From Streptomyces altiplanensis (lineage in GTDB: Bacteria > Actinomycetota > Actinomycetes > Streptomycetales > Streptomycetaceae): a DNA stretch of 37,805 nt. Location: positions 1 through 37,805 of the forward strand of contig RHMC01000062.1 of assembly GCA_003719395.1 (NCBI GenBank), given 5' to 3'. Position numbers and translations under genes: made by a program. Below are positions 7,924 to 16,361 of this stretch, piece by piece (position 1 is the stretch's first letter; each line of letters begins with the position of its first letter). A model generated the notes under the pieces. It saw only the letters and a program-made list of their open reading frames with translations. It searched no databases and was not told where the DNA came from.

Positions 7924-9542
7924 TTACCGTGTCCGCTCCACCCGGCGCTCGTCCCACACCGGCTCCGCCGTCTCCCGCACGACACCGTCCGACCCGAAGA
8001 CCAGGTACCGGTCGAAGGACTTCGCGAACCACCGGTCGTGCGTCACGGCGAGCACCGTCCCGTCGTACGCCTCCAGCCCCTCCTGCAGTGCCTCCGCGGA
8101 CTCCAGGTCGAGGTTGTCCGTCGGCTCGTCGAGCAGCAGCGCGGTCGTCCCCTGCAACTCCAGCATCAGGATCTGGAACCGTGCCTGCTGCCCGCCCGAG
8201 AGCTTCTCGAAGGGCTGGTCCCCCTGCCGCTCCAGCTCGTAGCGCCGCAGCACGGACATCGCCCCGCCCCGGTCCTTCGCGTGCTCCGTCCACAGGATGT
8301 CGACGAGCGTGCGCCCCAGCAGCTCCGGATGCGCGTGCGTCTGGGCGAAGTGCCCGGGCACCACCCGCGCGCCCAGCTTCCACGCCCCCTTGTGCGCCAC
8401 GTCCTCGCCCGCCAGCAGCCGCAGGAAGTGCGACTTCCCGGATCCGTTCGACCCGAGTACGGCGACCCGCTCCCCGTAGTAGATCTCCAGCGAGAACGGC
8501 TTCATCAGGCCGGTGAGCTCCAGCCCCTCGCACGTCACCGCACGCACGCCCGTGCGCCCGCCCCGCAGCCGCATCCTGCTGTCCTGCTCGCGCGGCGGCT
8601 CCGGCGGCGGCCCGGCCTCCTCGAACTTGCGCAGCCGCGTCTGCGCGCCGCGTACCGCGACGCCAGCTCATGGCTGCTCGCCGCCGCGGCCCGCAGATTC
8701 AGCACCAGCTTTTTGAGCTGCGCGTGCTTCTCGTCCCAGCGCCGCTTCAGCTCCTCGAAACGCGCGAACCGCTCCCGCCGCGCCTCGTGGAACGTCCCGA
8801 AGCCACCGCCGTGCACCCACACGTCCGACCCCGCGGGCCCCGGCTCCACCGCCACGATCTTCTCAGCGGCCCGGGCCAGCAGCTCCCGGTCGTGCGAGAC
8901 GAACAGCACGGTCTTGCGGGTCTCCTTGAGCCGCTCCTCCAGCCATCGCTTCCCGGGGACGTCGAGATAGTTGTCCGGCTCGTCGAGCAGCAGCACCTCG
9001 TCGGGCCCCCGCAGCAGCGCCTCCAGCACGAGCCGCTTCTGCTCGCCCCCGCTGAGCGTCCGCACCTGGCGCCACTGTGCCTTCTCGTACGGCATTCCGA
9101 GCCCGGCCGTGGTGCACATGTCCCACAGCGTCTCCGCCTCGTACCCGCGCGCCTCCGCCCAGTCGCTCAGCGCCTGCGCGTACGCCATCTGCGCGGCCTC
9201 GTCGTCCCGCGTCAGGATCGCGTGCTCGGCGGCGTCCACCGCCGCGGCCGCCTCCCGGATACGCGGCTGCGCGACCGAGACCAGCAGGTCCCGTACGGTC
9301 CGCTCGTCCCGCACCGACCCCACGAACTGCGGCATCACACCCAGCCCGCCGCTGACCGTCACGGTCCCGCCGTGCGGCTGGATCTCGCCCGCGATCAGCC
9401 GCAGCAGCGTCGTCTTGCCGGCCCCGTTCGCGCCGACCAGCGCGACGACGGCCCCCTCCCCCACCCGGAACGAGGCGTCACCGAGCAGCACCCGTCCGTC
9501 CGGCAAGTAGTACTCGACGTGTGCGGCCTCAAGATGTCCCAT
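7924..9542 (-). CDS. ABC-F family ATPase (one frameshift in this sequence)
   Basis: ABC-F proteins have two ATPase domains and no membrane part; most act on the ribosome, either in translation or in antibiotic protection. Domain 1 shows Walker A GANGAGKTT (about 38-46 from ATG 9542), LSGGEQKR and LLLDEPDNYLD. Domain 2 shows GSNGSGKSHF, LSGGQQARF and LLLDEPTDNLDL, then AVTHDRWF. A linker (FEELKRRWDEKHAQLKKL) joins them. The linker is interrupted: after SHELASRY the frame must change near 8640-8655 to continue as TRLRKFEEAG and enter domain 2. Both halves are otherwise intact and conserved, so a one-base loss in the GC-rich sequence is likelier than a split gene. The substrate antibiotic or exact member cannot be named. 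The gene is divergent from the membrane protein gene at 9599. Confidence 0.85.
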
Positions 9543-9598
9543 GCTCCGCATTGTCACCGCCGTCCGCCGCATCACCCAACCGGATTAGGATGCGCGGC

Positions 9599-10483
9599 AT
9601 GAGCTTTGGGCAAGGGGGGCCCTCCTGGGGTGGCCCCGAGGGACAGCAGAACCCTCAGGATCCGTACGGAACGCAGTCGTCGGGGGACACGCCGGACTGG
9701 GCGGCGCTCGCCGACGCCTCCGCCGCGCGCGCCCGCCGCAAGCGGTGGCTGTACATCGGCGGCGGTGTGCTGGCGACCGCCGTGGTCGGCGCGATCGTGG
9801 CCACGGCGGTCGTCACGACGAACAAGAACAACAGCACCACCGGCTCCGCGACCGGGCTGCCGACCGCGGAGACCCTGCCGACCGAGTCCGCCCAGCCCGG
9901 CCCCTCCTTCTCCTCCCAGGCGCCCCCGCCCCCGCCGAACCCCAGGGACTTCATCTCCAGCGCCAAGAAGGACACGGCGCCGCTCAGCGCCGACACCCTG
10001 TACCCCGGCAAGCGGCTGACGATGGGCGACCGCGCCTACGCCAAGGGCGCGACGAACCGCACCGCCAGCTGCTCCGCCGCGACCCAGGGCGCGCTGGGCT
10101 CCGTACTCGCGAACAACGGCTGCGACCAGGTCATCCGCGCGACGTACTCCAAGAGCGGCGTGGCCGTCACCGTGGGCGTCGCGGTCTTCGAGACCGCCGC
10201 CCAGGCCGAGAAGGCCAAGGAGCAGGCGAGCGGCGGTCTCGCGTCCCTCTCCGGCGCCGGCGTCCCCACCTTCTGCCGGGGCGGCGTGTTCTGCCGCAAG
10301 ACCGCCAACGCCTACGGCCGCTACGCCTACTTCACCGTCGCCGGCTTCACCAACGGCAAGAACGTCACCACGTCCGACAAGGGCGTCTACACGACCGGTG
10401 ACGACATCGCCGAGTTCACGTTCCGCCAGATCCACCAGCGCGGAAGGGCCCAGGCGTCAGCAGCAGCCACCGCCGGGCAGTGA
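9599..10483 (+). CDS. Single-pass membrane-anchored hypothetical protein
   Basis: The 294-residue product begins MSFGQGGPSWGGPEGQQ, a Gly/Pro/Gln-rich cytoplasmic head of about 45 residues ending in RARRKR. One membrane helix follows (about 47-70, WLYIGGGVLATAVVGAIVATAVV), then a Thr/Ser/Pro-rich linker and an extracytoplasmic domain of about 190 residues. Four cysteines in that domain (TASCSA, NGCDQ, TFCRG, VFCRK) could form disulfides. ATG 9599 is preferred over the upstream in-frame start at 9521 because GGATTAGGA precedes it and the head then looks like many Streptomyces proteins of this layout. No function is evident. Its last 27 nt overlap the convergent truA gene. Confidence 0.85.
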   Translation: MSFGQGGPSWGGPEGQQNPQDPYGTQSSGDTPDWAALADASAARARRKRWLYIGGGVLATAVVGAIVATAVVTTNKNNSTTGSATGLPTAETLPTESAQPGPSFSSQAPPPPPNPRDFISSAKKDTAPLSADTLYPGKRLTMGDRAYAKGATNRTASCSAATQGALGSVLANNGCDQVIRATYSKSGVAVTVGVAVFETAAQAEKAKEQASGGLASLSGAGVPTFCRGGVFCRKTANAYGRYAYFTVAGFTNGKNVTTSDKGVYTTGDDIAEFTFRQIHQRGRAQASAAATAGQ

Positions 10484-11319
10484 CCGCATGTTGCGGGCCT
10501 GACGAGCACGCGCCGCCAGCAGCGCGTCGGCCGGGTAGCCGACTTCCTCCAGGGTGAGGCCGTGCGGGCGTACGACATGGACGGAGGAGTCCCGTACGCC
10601 CGCCGCCAGCACCTTCCCCGGCCAGTCCGCGTCCCGGTGCCCGTCCCCGACGAACAGCATCGCGCCGACCAGCGAGCGCACCATGTTGTGGCAGAAGGCA
10701 TCGGCGCGCACGGTCGCGGTGATGACACCGTCCGCCCCGCGCTCCCAGCTGAGCTGCTGCAGGGTGCGGATGGTGGTCGCGCCCTCCCGCCTCTTGCAGT
10801 ACGCCGCGAAATCGTGCTCCCCGACCAGCTTCTCGGCCGCCCGGTTCATGGCGTCCACGTCCAACGGCCAGTCGTGCCACAGCACATGGCCGCGCAGCAG
10901 CGGGTCGACGCCGCCGGGGTTGTCCGTCACGCGGTACGCGTAGCGCCGCCAGACGGCCGCGAACCTGGCGTTGAACCCCGCGGGAGCCTCCGCGACCTTC
11001 CACACCCGCACATCGTGCGGCAGCCGTCCGGCGAGCCGCCGCAGCAGCTTGTCCCGGTGCTCGGCCCAGACGTCCTCGGGCAGGTCGACGTGCGCGACCT
11101 GCGCCGCCGCGCGTGCACGCCCGAGTCCGTGCGCCCCGCGACCGTCAGGTCGTACGTCTCCGAGGACCGCGTCACGGTCCGCAGCGCGTTCTCGATCTCA
11201 CCCTGGACCGTGCGCCGCTCGGACTGCTTCGCCCACCCGGAAAAGTCCTTCCCGTCGTACGAAAGATCCAGCCGCACCCGCACGAACCCCGGCGCCGCGC
11301 CCTCAATGTCCTCGCTCAC
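10457..11319 (-). CDS. truA: tRNA pseudouridine(38-40) synthase TruA (one frameshift in this sequence)
   Basis: TruA isomerises uridines 38-40 in the anticodon stem of tRNAs. GTG 11319 (VSEDIEG) with AGAGGA upstream is the likely start. The N-terminal part shows LDLSYDGKDFSGWAKQ and the catalytic motif VAGRTDSGVHA, whose Asp attacks the uridine. Just after GVHAR the frame must change near 11105-11116 to continue as PEDV...VRVWKV and the complete C-terminal half (RRYAYRVTDNPGG, AFCHNMVRSLVGAM). Total length would be about 287 residues, normal for the family. Both halves look unmutated, so the shift is probably a one-base error. The gene follows rplQ by 88 nt across a terminator-like hairpin, and its end overlaps the convergent gene by 27 nt. 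Confidence 0.88.
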
Positions 11320-11352
11320 CAGCGAATCCTCTCGATACAGCACACAACGGAA

Positions 11353-11388
11353 CGGGCCCGCACCGCCCCGAAGGGTGATGCGGGCCCG
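11353..11388 (-). terminator. Hairpin between rplQ and truA
   Basis: CGGGCCCGCA (11353-11362) and TGCGGGCCCG (11379-11388) form a perfect 10-bp stem around a 16-nt loop. On the minus strand TTCCGTTGTGTG follows. It lies 20 nt after the rplQ stop and is a good candidate for the end of the alpha operon, possibly leaky, because truA follows in the same direction with no clear promoter of its own. Confidence 0.7.
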
Positions 11389-11407
11389 CCCGGTGGAGTC
11401 GACGCGC

Positions 11408-11905
11408 TCAGGCGTCCTTGGACTCGCCCTCGGCAGCCTCGGCGGCCGGAGCGTCGTCCTTGGCAGCCTCGTCCTTCTTGGCTGCGTCTTCCTTGACCGC
11501 ACGCTTCGTCGCGGCCTCGGCCTCACCGGTGGCCTCCTGGGCCACGGTCAGGGCCTCGACGAGCTCGATGACCGCCATCGGGGCGTTGTCGCCACGACGG
11601 TTGCCGATCTTCGTGATGCGGGTGTAACCACCGGGGCGGTTCTCGTACCGCGGAGCGATCTCGGTGAAGAGCGTGTGGACGATGCTCTTGTCCGTGATCG
11701 TCTGCAGCACCAGGCGACGGTTGTGGATGTCGCCCTTCTTCGCCTTGGTGACCAGACGCTCGGCGACGGGGCGCAGGCGGCGGGCCTTGGCCTCGGTCGT
11801 CGTGATGCGGCCGTGCTCGAACAGCGCCTTCGCCAGGTTGGCGAGGAGCAGACGCTCGTGCGCGGCGCTGCCGCCCAGACGGGCACCCTTTGCGGGACGC
11901 GGCAT
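11408..11905 (-). CDS. rplQ: 50S ribosomal protein L17
   Basis: L17 lies near the peptide exit tunnel of the 50S subunit. The conserved body (about 1-118) has LGGSAAHERLLLANLAKALFEHGRI, RRLRPVAERLVTKAKK and PRYENRPGGYTRI. The protein is 165 residues, longer than the E. coli protein (127), because of a Lys/Glu/Ala-rich acidic tail (about 125-165, KEDAAKKDEAAKDDAPAAE) of low complexity. It is the last ribosomal gene of the alpha operon, 79 nt after rpoA, and the hairpin at 11353-11388 follows. Confidence 0.98.
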   Translation of the reverse strand: MPRPAKGARLGGSAAHERLLLANLAKALFEHGRITTTEAKARRLRPVAERLVTKAKKGDIHNRRLVLQTITDKSIVHTLFTEIAPRYENRPGGYTRITKIGNRRGDNAPMAVIELVEALTVAQEATGEAEAATKRAVKEDAAKKDEAAKDDAPAAEAAEGESKDA

Positions 11906-11984
11906 GGTGTTTCTCCTAGTGTCTGCACCGGCCGTATCAGGTACCGGTGTCAGTTACCGACGAGCTAGTGCCCGCCGGAAGTGC

Positions 11985-13007
11985 TTAGTACTGCTCGGTC
12001 TCGACGAAACCGGCGTCCGCGTCGTCGTCGGCGCCGAAGGCGTCGGCGGCGGCGGTCGGGTCGAATCCGGGCGGGCTGTCCTTGAGGGCCAGGCCCATGC
12101 CGGCCAGCTTCGCCTTGACCTCGTCGATCGACTTCGCACCGAAGTTGCGGATGTCGAGCAGGTCGGCCTCGGAACGCGCCACGAGCTCACCCACGGAGTG
12201 GATGCCCTCGCGCTTGAGGCAGTTGTACGAACGAACGGTGAGCTCGAGCTCCTCGATCGGCAGCGCCAGGTCGGCGGCGAGCGCGGCGTCCGTCGGGGAC
12301 GGGCCCATGTCGATGCCCTCGGCGTCGATGTTGAGCTCGCGCGCCAGACCGAACAGCTCGACCAGGGTCTTGCCGGCGGACGCCATGGCGTCACGCGGGC
12401 GCATGGCCTGCTTGGTCTCGACGTCGACGATCAGCTTGTCGAAGTCGGTGCGCTGCTCGACACGGGTCGCCTCGACCTTGTACGTGACCTTGAGCACCGG
12501 CGAGTAGATGGAGTCGACCGGGATACGGCCGATCTCCTGGCCCACCTGCTTGTTCTGGACGGCGGAGACGTAGCCGCGACCGCGCTCGACGGTCAGCTCC
12601 ATCTCCAGCTTGCCCTTGCCGTTGAGCGTGGCGAGCACCAGGTCGGGGTTGTGCACCTCGACACCGGCCGGCGGGGCGATGTCAGCAGCGGTGACCAGGC
12701 CCGGGCCCTGCTTGCGCAGGTACATCACGACGGGCTCGTCGTGCTCGCTGGAGACGACCAGCTGCTTGATGTTGAGGATGAGGTCGGTGACGTCCTCCTT
12801 GACACCCGGCACGGTGGTGAACTCGTGCAGGACGCCGTCGATCCGGATGCTGGTGACAGCGGCACCGGGGATCGAGGAGAGGAGCGTACGGCGAAGGGAG
12901 TTGCCGAGGGTGTAACCGAAGCCCGGCTCGAGGGGCTCGATCACGAACCGCGAGCGGTACTCGTCGACGACCTCTTCGGTCAGCGACGGACGCTGAGCGA
13001 TAAGCAT
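11985..13007 (-). CDS. rpoA: DNA-directed RNA polymerase subunit alpha
   Basis: The alpha subunit dimerises to nucleate RNA polymerase assembly and contacts promoter UP elements and activators. ATG 13007 (MLIAQRPSL) with GGAGG upstream gives 340 residues. The N-terminal domain (about 1-235) contains PLEPGFGYTLGNSLRRTLLSS, the dimerisation segment. After an acidic linker the C-terminal domain (about 250-325) contains VRSYNCLKREGIHSVGEL and DIRNFGAKSIDEVK, whose Arg corresponds to the main DNA-contact residue. The protein ends in an acidic tail. The 161-nt gap to rpsK holds small inverted repeats but no promoter I can defend. Confidence 0.99.
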   Translation of the reverse strand: MLIAQRPSLTEEVVDEYRSRFVIEPLEPGFGYTLGNSLRRTLLSSIPGAAVTSIRIDGVLHEFTTVPGVKEDVTDLILNIKQLVVSSEHDEPVVMYLRKQGPGLVTAADIAPPAGVEVHNPDLVLATLNGKGKLEMELTVERGRGYVSAVQNKQVGQEIGRIPVDSIYSPVLKVTYKVEATRVEQRTDFDKLIVDVETKQAMRPRDAMASAGKTLVELFGLARELNIDAEGIDMGPSPTDAALAADLALPIEELELTVRSYNCLKREGIHSVGELVARSEADLLDIRNFGAKSIDEVKAKLAGMGLALKDSPPGFDPTAAADAFGADDDADAGFVETEQY

Positions 13008-13168
13008 GAGAAATGCCTCCAGTCTTGGCACCCACTATTTGATGCCAACTACTACAAAGGGTACGGGCGCACGCCCGGAAGGGCCGTGCCGCCCGAGTAC
13101 AGCGCGCACGGAGGGAAGGTCGGTCTTCACTCGTGCGCACTGCAACAACCAGAGTCGGACGCGGAGCG

Positions 13169-13573
13169 TCAGACGCGGCGGCGCTTGGGGGGGCGGCAGC
13201 CGTTGTGCGGGGTGGGGGTGACGTCCTGGATCGAGCCGACCTCGAGGCCGGTGGCCTGGAGGGAGCGGATCGCGGTCTCACGGCCGGAGCCGGGACCCTT
13301 GACGAAGACGTCGACCTTGCGCATGCCGTGCTCCTGCGCGCGACGGGCAGCCGACTCGGCGGCCATCTGCGCGGCGAAGGGGGTGGACTTGCGCGAGCCC
13401 TTGAAGCCGACGTGGCCGGCGGAGGCCCAGGAGATCACGTTGCCCGTGGGGTCGGTGATCGAGACGATCGTGTTGTTGAACGTGCTCTTGATGTGGGCGT
13501 GCCCGTGAGCGACGTTCTTCTTTTCCTTGCGGCGCACCTTCTTGGCGGCGCCCTGACGACCCTTGGGGGGCAT
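13169..13573 (-). CDS. rpsK: 30S ribosomal protein S11
   Basis: S11 forms part of the 30S platform beside the mRNA exit site. The 134-residue product has the basic N-terminus MPPKGRQGAAKKVRRKEKKN, then HIKSTFNNTIVSITD, WASAGHVGFKGSRKSTPFAA and the C-terminal HNGCRPPKRRRV, all invariant in the family. It follows rpsM by 65 nt. In many bacteria rpsD (S4) would come next; here rpoA follows directly, as is usual for Streptomyces, where rpsD lies elsewhere. Confidence 0.99.
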   Translation of the reverse strand: MPPKGRQGAAKKVRRKEKKNVAHGHAHIKSTFNNTIVSITDPTGNVISWASAGHVGFKGSRKSTPFAAQMAAESAARRAQEHGMRKVDVFVKGPGSGRETAIRSLQATGLEVGSIQDVTPTPHNGCRPPKRRRV

Positions 13574-13638
13574 CTATATCTCCTACGGGAGGTGGTCGGT
13601 CCTACAGCGAAGACCGCTGATGAGCGTCCGGCTGAGGA

Positions 13639-14019
13639 CTACTTCTTGCCCGGCTTCTTCTTGCCGGCGATCGCGCGACGCGGACCCTTGCGGGTACGGG
13701 CGTTCGTGCTGGTGCGCTGGCCGTGAACCGGCAGGCCGCGGCGGTGACGCAGACCCTGGTAGGAGCCGATCTCGACCTTGCGGCGGATGTCGGCCTGCAC
13801 CTCGCGACGGAGGTCACCCTCGGTCTTGAAGTTCACGTCAACGTACTCGCGGATCTTGACCAGGTCCTCTTCGGCCAGGTCACGAACGCGCGTGTCGGGG
13901 TTCACGCCGGTAGCGGCGAGCGTCTGCTGGGCACGGGTGCGACCGATGCCGAAGACGTAGGTGAGGGCGACCTCGATACGCTTTTCGCGCGGGAGGTCAA
14001 CGCCTTCAAGGCGTGCCAT
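13639..14019 (-). CDS. rpsM: 30S ribosomal protein S13
   Basis: S13 sits at the top of the 30S head and bridges to the 50S subunit. The 126-residue protein begins MARLEGVDLPREKRIEVALTY, has the helix-two-turn-helix segment GIGRTRAQQTLAATGV, and ends with the basic tail GLRHRRGLPVHGQRT...TRKGPRRAIAGKKK, which contacts P-site tRNA. The gene lies 192 nt after rpmJ; that spacer holds small hairpins (for example CTCCC-TCGAA-GGGAG) but no clear terminator or promoter. Confidence 0.99.
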   Translation of the reverse strand: MARLEGVDLPREKRIEVALTYVFGIGRTRAQQTLAATGVNPDTRVRDLAEEDLVKIREYVDVNFKTEGDLRREVQADIRRKVEIGSYQGLRHRRGLPVHGQRTSTNARTRKGPRRAIAGKKKPGKK

Positions 14020-14211
14020 TCATGGCTCCTGTTTGCTTGGAGGTCTTCCGCAGAACCGTTCCGTGGCCGCCGACCCCTCCCTCGAAGGGAGCGGTACGGA
14101 CCAGGTCCCCGGCCTCCGCCGGAGGTGTCAGCACCCGTGGGCACTGGGTTCTGCGTATGTACGTATTTACGTGCGTCGCGCGAAGTTCTGCGAGATGCAG
14201 GGGGTCGTGCG

Positions 14212-14325
14212 TCAGCCCTGGCGCTGCTTGTGGCGCAGGTTTTCGCAGATGACCATGACCCGGCCGTGACGGCGGATCACCTTGCACTTGTCGCAGATCT
14301 TCTTGACGCTCGGCTTGACCTTCAT
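14212..14325 (-). CDS. rpmJ: 50S ribosomal protein L36 (zinc-binding form)
   Basis: This 37-residue protein, MKVKPSVKKICDKCKVIRRH and on to KQRQG, is the C+ form of L36. Cys11, Cys14, Cys27 and His32 make the zinc knuckle. L36 completes the 50S subunit near the central protuberance and elbow of 23S rRNA. It lies between infA and rpsM, its standard place. Streptomyces often keep a second, cysteine-free L36 gene under zinc control elsewhere; none is visible here. Confidence 0.98.
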   Translation of the reverse strand: MKVKPSVKKICDKCKVIRRHGRVMVICENLRHKQRQG

Positions 14326-14386
14326 GGGATGTGAGGTTCTCCGGGTCAGTGCCATCACCCCGCGGAACACGGGGCGCGGGCAAGAT

Positions 14387-14608
14387 CTACTTGTACCGGT
14401 AGACGATCCGGCCACGCGTCAGGTCGTAGGGAGAAAGCTCCACCACGACCCGGTCATCCGGGAGGATGCGGATGTAGTGCATACGCATCTTGCCGCTGAT
14501 GTGCGCGAGGACCTTGTGACCGTTCTGCAGTTCCACCTTGAACATTGCGTTCGGGAGGGACTCGATCACGGTGCCCTCGATCTCGATGGCACCTTGCTTC
14601 TTGGCCAC
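14387..14608 (-). CDS. infA: Translation initiation factor IF-1
   Basis: IF-1 blocks the A site of the 30S subunit during initiation and works with IF-2 and IF-3. The 73-residue protein is a single S1/OB fold: MAKKQGAIEIEGTVIESLPN, FKVELQNGHKVLAHISGKMR, ILPDDRVVVELSPYDLTRGRI. It is complete and of family length. It heads the infA-rpmJ-rpsM-rpsK-rpoA-rplQ stretch. A candidate promoter (14689-14718) lies in the 149-nt gap after map, so this end of the array can probably be transcribed separately. Confidence 0.99.
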   Translation of the reverse strand: MAKKQGAIEIEGTVIESLPNAMFKVELQNGHKVLAHISGKMRMHYIRILPDDRVVVELSPYDLTRGRIVYRYK

Positions 14609-14688
14609 GCTTCGCCCTTCGAATCGGCTACCTTGATCGACTCTCGCATCCGCATGCAGGCATACGGGTACACGCGAGCCGACGAGTC

Positions 14689-14718
14689 AGTCTACGTCAG
14701 GCTCCCGGAAAAGACGAA
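14689..14718 (-). promoter_or_regulatory. Candidate infA promoter
   Basis: Minus-strand TTCGTC (14713-14718) and TAGACT (14689-14694) are 18 nt apart. The -10 is good and the -35 is a partial match to TTGACA. It lies in the map-infA gap and would give a leader of about 75 nt before infA. Confidence 0.45.
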
Positions 14719-14757
14719 TCCGGGGAGTTTGCCCAACAGTGGAGATCGTTAAGCGGT

Positions 14758-15594
14758 TCAGGCCAGAGGATCGGGCGCGGCCGTCACGCCGTACTCCGCG
14801 AGCTTGGCCCGGCCGCCGTCCGGGGAGGTGAGGACCAGCGGCCCCTCCTCCGTCAGTGCCACCGAGTGCTCCCAGTGGGAGGACCAGGTCCCGTCGGTGG
14901 TGACGACGGTCCAGTTGTCCTCCAGGACGTCCGTCTGCGCCGTACCGAGGCTCACCATCGGCTCGATCGCCAGGCAGAAGCCGGGAACCAGCTTCGGGCC
15001 CTTGCCGCGCTTGCGCGTGACGTAGTTCAGCAGGTGCGGGTCCATGTGCATCTCGGAGCCGATGCCGTGGCCGCCGTAGTCCTCGATGATCCCGTACTTG
15101 CCCGTCGCCGGACGCGGCTGGCGGCGGATGTACGACTCGATCGCCTTGGAGATGTCGACGAGCCGGTTGCCCAGCTTCATCGCGGCGAGCCCGGCCCACA
15201 TCGACTCCTCGGTCACCCGGGAGAGCTCGATCAGCTCGGGCGCGTGCCCCGTACCCACGAAGGCGGTGTACGCCGCGTCGCCGTGCCAGCCGTCGACGAT
15301 CGCGCCGGCGTCGATCGAGATGATGTCGCCGTCCTTGAGGACCGTCTTCTCGTCCGGGATGCCGTGGACGACGACCTCGTTGACCGACGTGCAGATGGTG
15401 GCGGGGAACCCGCCGTACCCGAGGAAGTTCGACTTCGCACCGTGCTCGGCGAGCACCTTGCGCGACACCTCGTCCAGGTCCTTGGTGGTGGCGCCCGGCA
15501 CGGCCGCCTCACGCGTGGCCGCGTGGACGGCGGCGACGACCAGCCCCGCCTCGCGCATCTTCGCGATCTGCTCGGGGGTTTTGATCTCCACCAT
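14758..15594 (-). CDS. map: Methionine aminopeptidase, type I
   Basis: Map removes the initiator methionine from nascent proteins. The product is 278 residues from ATG 15594 (MVEIKTPEQI), chosen because GGAAGG lies 7 nt upstream; an in-frame start at 15621 would add nine atypical residues. The five metal ligands of the pita-bread fold are all present: Asp95 (SIDAGA), Asp106 (WHGDAA), His176 (GGHGIG), Glu211 (AIEPM) and Glu242 (WEHS), with His77 in VVHGIP. It follows adk by 104 nt, the usual secY-adk-map order. Confidence 0.98.
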   Translation of the reverse strand: MVEIKTPEQIAKMREAGLVVAAVHAATREAAVPGATTKDLDEVSRKVLAEHGAKSNFLGYGGFPATICTSVNEVVVHGIPDEKTVLKDGDIISIDAGAIVDGWHGDAAYTAFVGTGHAPELIELSRVTEESMWAGLAAMKLGNRLVDISKAIESYIRRQPRPATGKYGIIEDYGGHGIGSEMHMDPHLLNYVTRKRGKGPKLVPGFCLAIEPMVSLGTAQTDVLEDNWTVVTTDGTWSSHWEHSVALTEEGPLVLTSPDGGRAKLAEYGVTAAPDPLA

Positions 15595-15644
15595 GAGTGT
15601 GCCTTCCGCATTCGCTGTCACTACGTACTACCCGCCCAACAGTA

Positions 15645-15675
15645 CGGCCGCGGCGCCTCTCGGACACCGCGGCCG
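15645..15675 (-). terminator. Hairpin between adk and map
   Basis: CGGCCGCGG (15645-15653) and CCGCGGCCG (15667-15675) make a perfect 9-bp GC-only stem with a 13-nt loop. No T-tract follows on the minus strand (TACTGTTGGG). It could be a partial terminator or an mRNA-processing or stability element within the secY-adk-map transcript. Confidence 0.5.
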
Positions 15676-15698
15676 CAACCGTTGTACTGCTTGCTCGA

Positions 15699-16361
15699 TC
15701 AGCCCTCGGCGGAGGGCTTCTTCAGGGCTTCCATCGCACGCTTGGTCACTTCGTCGACCTTGCCCAGCGCGGAGATGGTGACCACCAGGCCCTGAGCCTT
15801 GTAGTGGTCGATGATCGGCTCGGTCTCGCTGTGGTAGACCTCCAGCCGGCGCCGCACCGTTTCCTCGGTGTCGTCGCCGCGCTGGTAGAGCTCACCGCCG
15901 CAGGCGTCGCAGACGCCGTCCTGCCGGGGCGGGCTGTACGTCACGTGGAAGACGTGGCTGGAGTCGTTGCGGCAGATGCGGCGGCCCGCGATCCGCTTCA
16001 CGACCTCGTCCTCGGGGACTTCGAGGTCCAGTACGGCGTCCAGCTTCTGGCCCTCGGCCTTCAGCGTCTCGTCGAGCGCCGCCGCCTGGGAGACGTTCCG
16101 CGGGAAGCCGTCCAGCAGGAAGCCGCCCTCGGCGTCGGGCTGGTCCATGCGGTCCTTGGCCATCCCGATGGTGACCTCGTCCGGAACCAGGTTGCCGGCG
16201 TCCATGAAGGCCTTCGCCTGCTTGCCGAGGGCCGTGCCCTGGCTGATGTTGGCGCGGAAGAGGTCGCCCGTGGAGATGTGCGGGATCGACAGGTTCTTGG
16301 CAAGGAACGCGGCCTGCGTTCCCTTGCCGGCACCGGGCGGCCCGACGAGGACGATTCGCAT
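15699..16361 (-). CDS. adk: Adenylate kinase
   Basis: Adk balances AMP, ADP and ATP. ATG 16361 overlaps the secY stop (TGATG), implying translational coupling, and gives 220 residues beginning MRIVLVGPPGAGKGTQ, with the P-loop at 7-15. FLLDGFPRN and the LID domain follow. The LID has a four-ligand zinc set: one Cys and one His in ICRNDSSH and two Cys in VCDACGG, a C-H-C-C variant of the more usual four-Cys site. It is the long (LID-containing) form. Upstream in-frame codons belong to the 3' end of secY. Confidence 0.98.
   Translation of the reverse strand: MRIVLVGPPGAGKGTQAAFLAKNLSIPHISTGDLFRANISQGTALGKQAKAFMDAGNLVPDEVTIGMAKDRMDQPDAEGGFLLDGFPRNVSQAAALDETLKAEGQKLDAVLDLEVPEDEVVKRIAGRRICRNDSSHVFHVTYSPPRQDGVCDACGGELYQRGDDTEETVRRRLEVYHSETEPIIDHYKAQGLVVTISALGKVDEVTKRAMEALKKPSAEG

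Noticed and set aside
9551..9591. TTGTCA and TAGGAT upstream of the membrane protein gene
   Set aside because: Spaced 29 nt apart, too far for a promoter pair.
13064..13077. Small palindrome CGGGCG-CA-CGCCCG between rpsK and rpoA
   Set aside because: Short, no T-tract, and GC-rich palindromes of this size occur by chance; not called a terminator.
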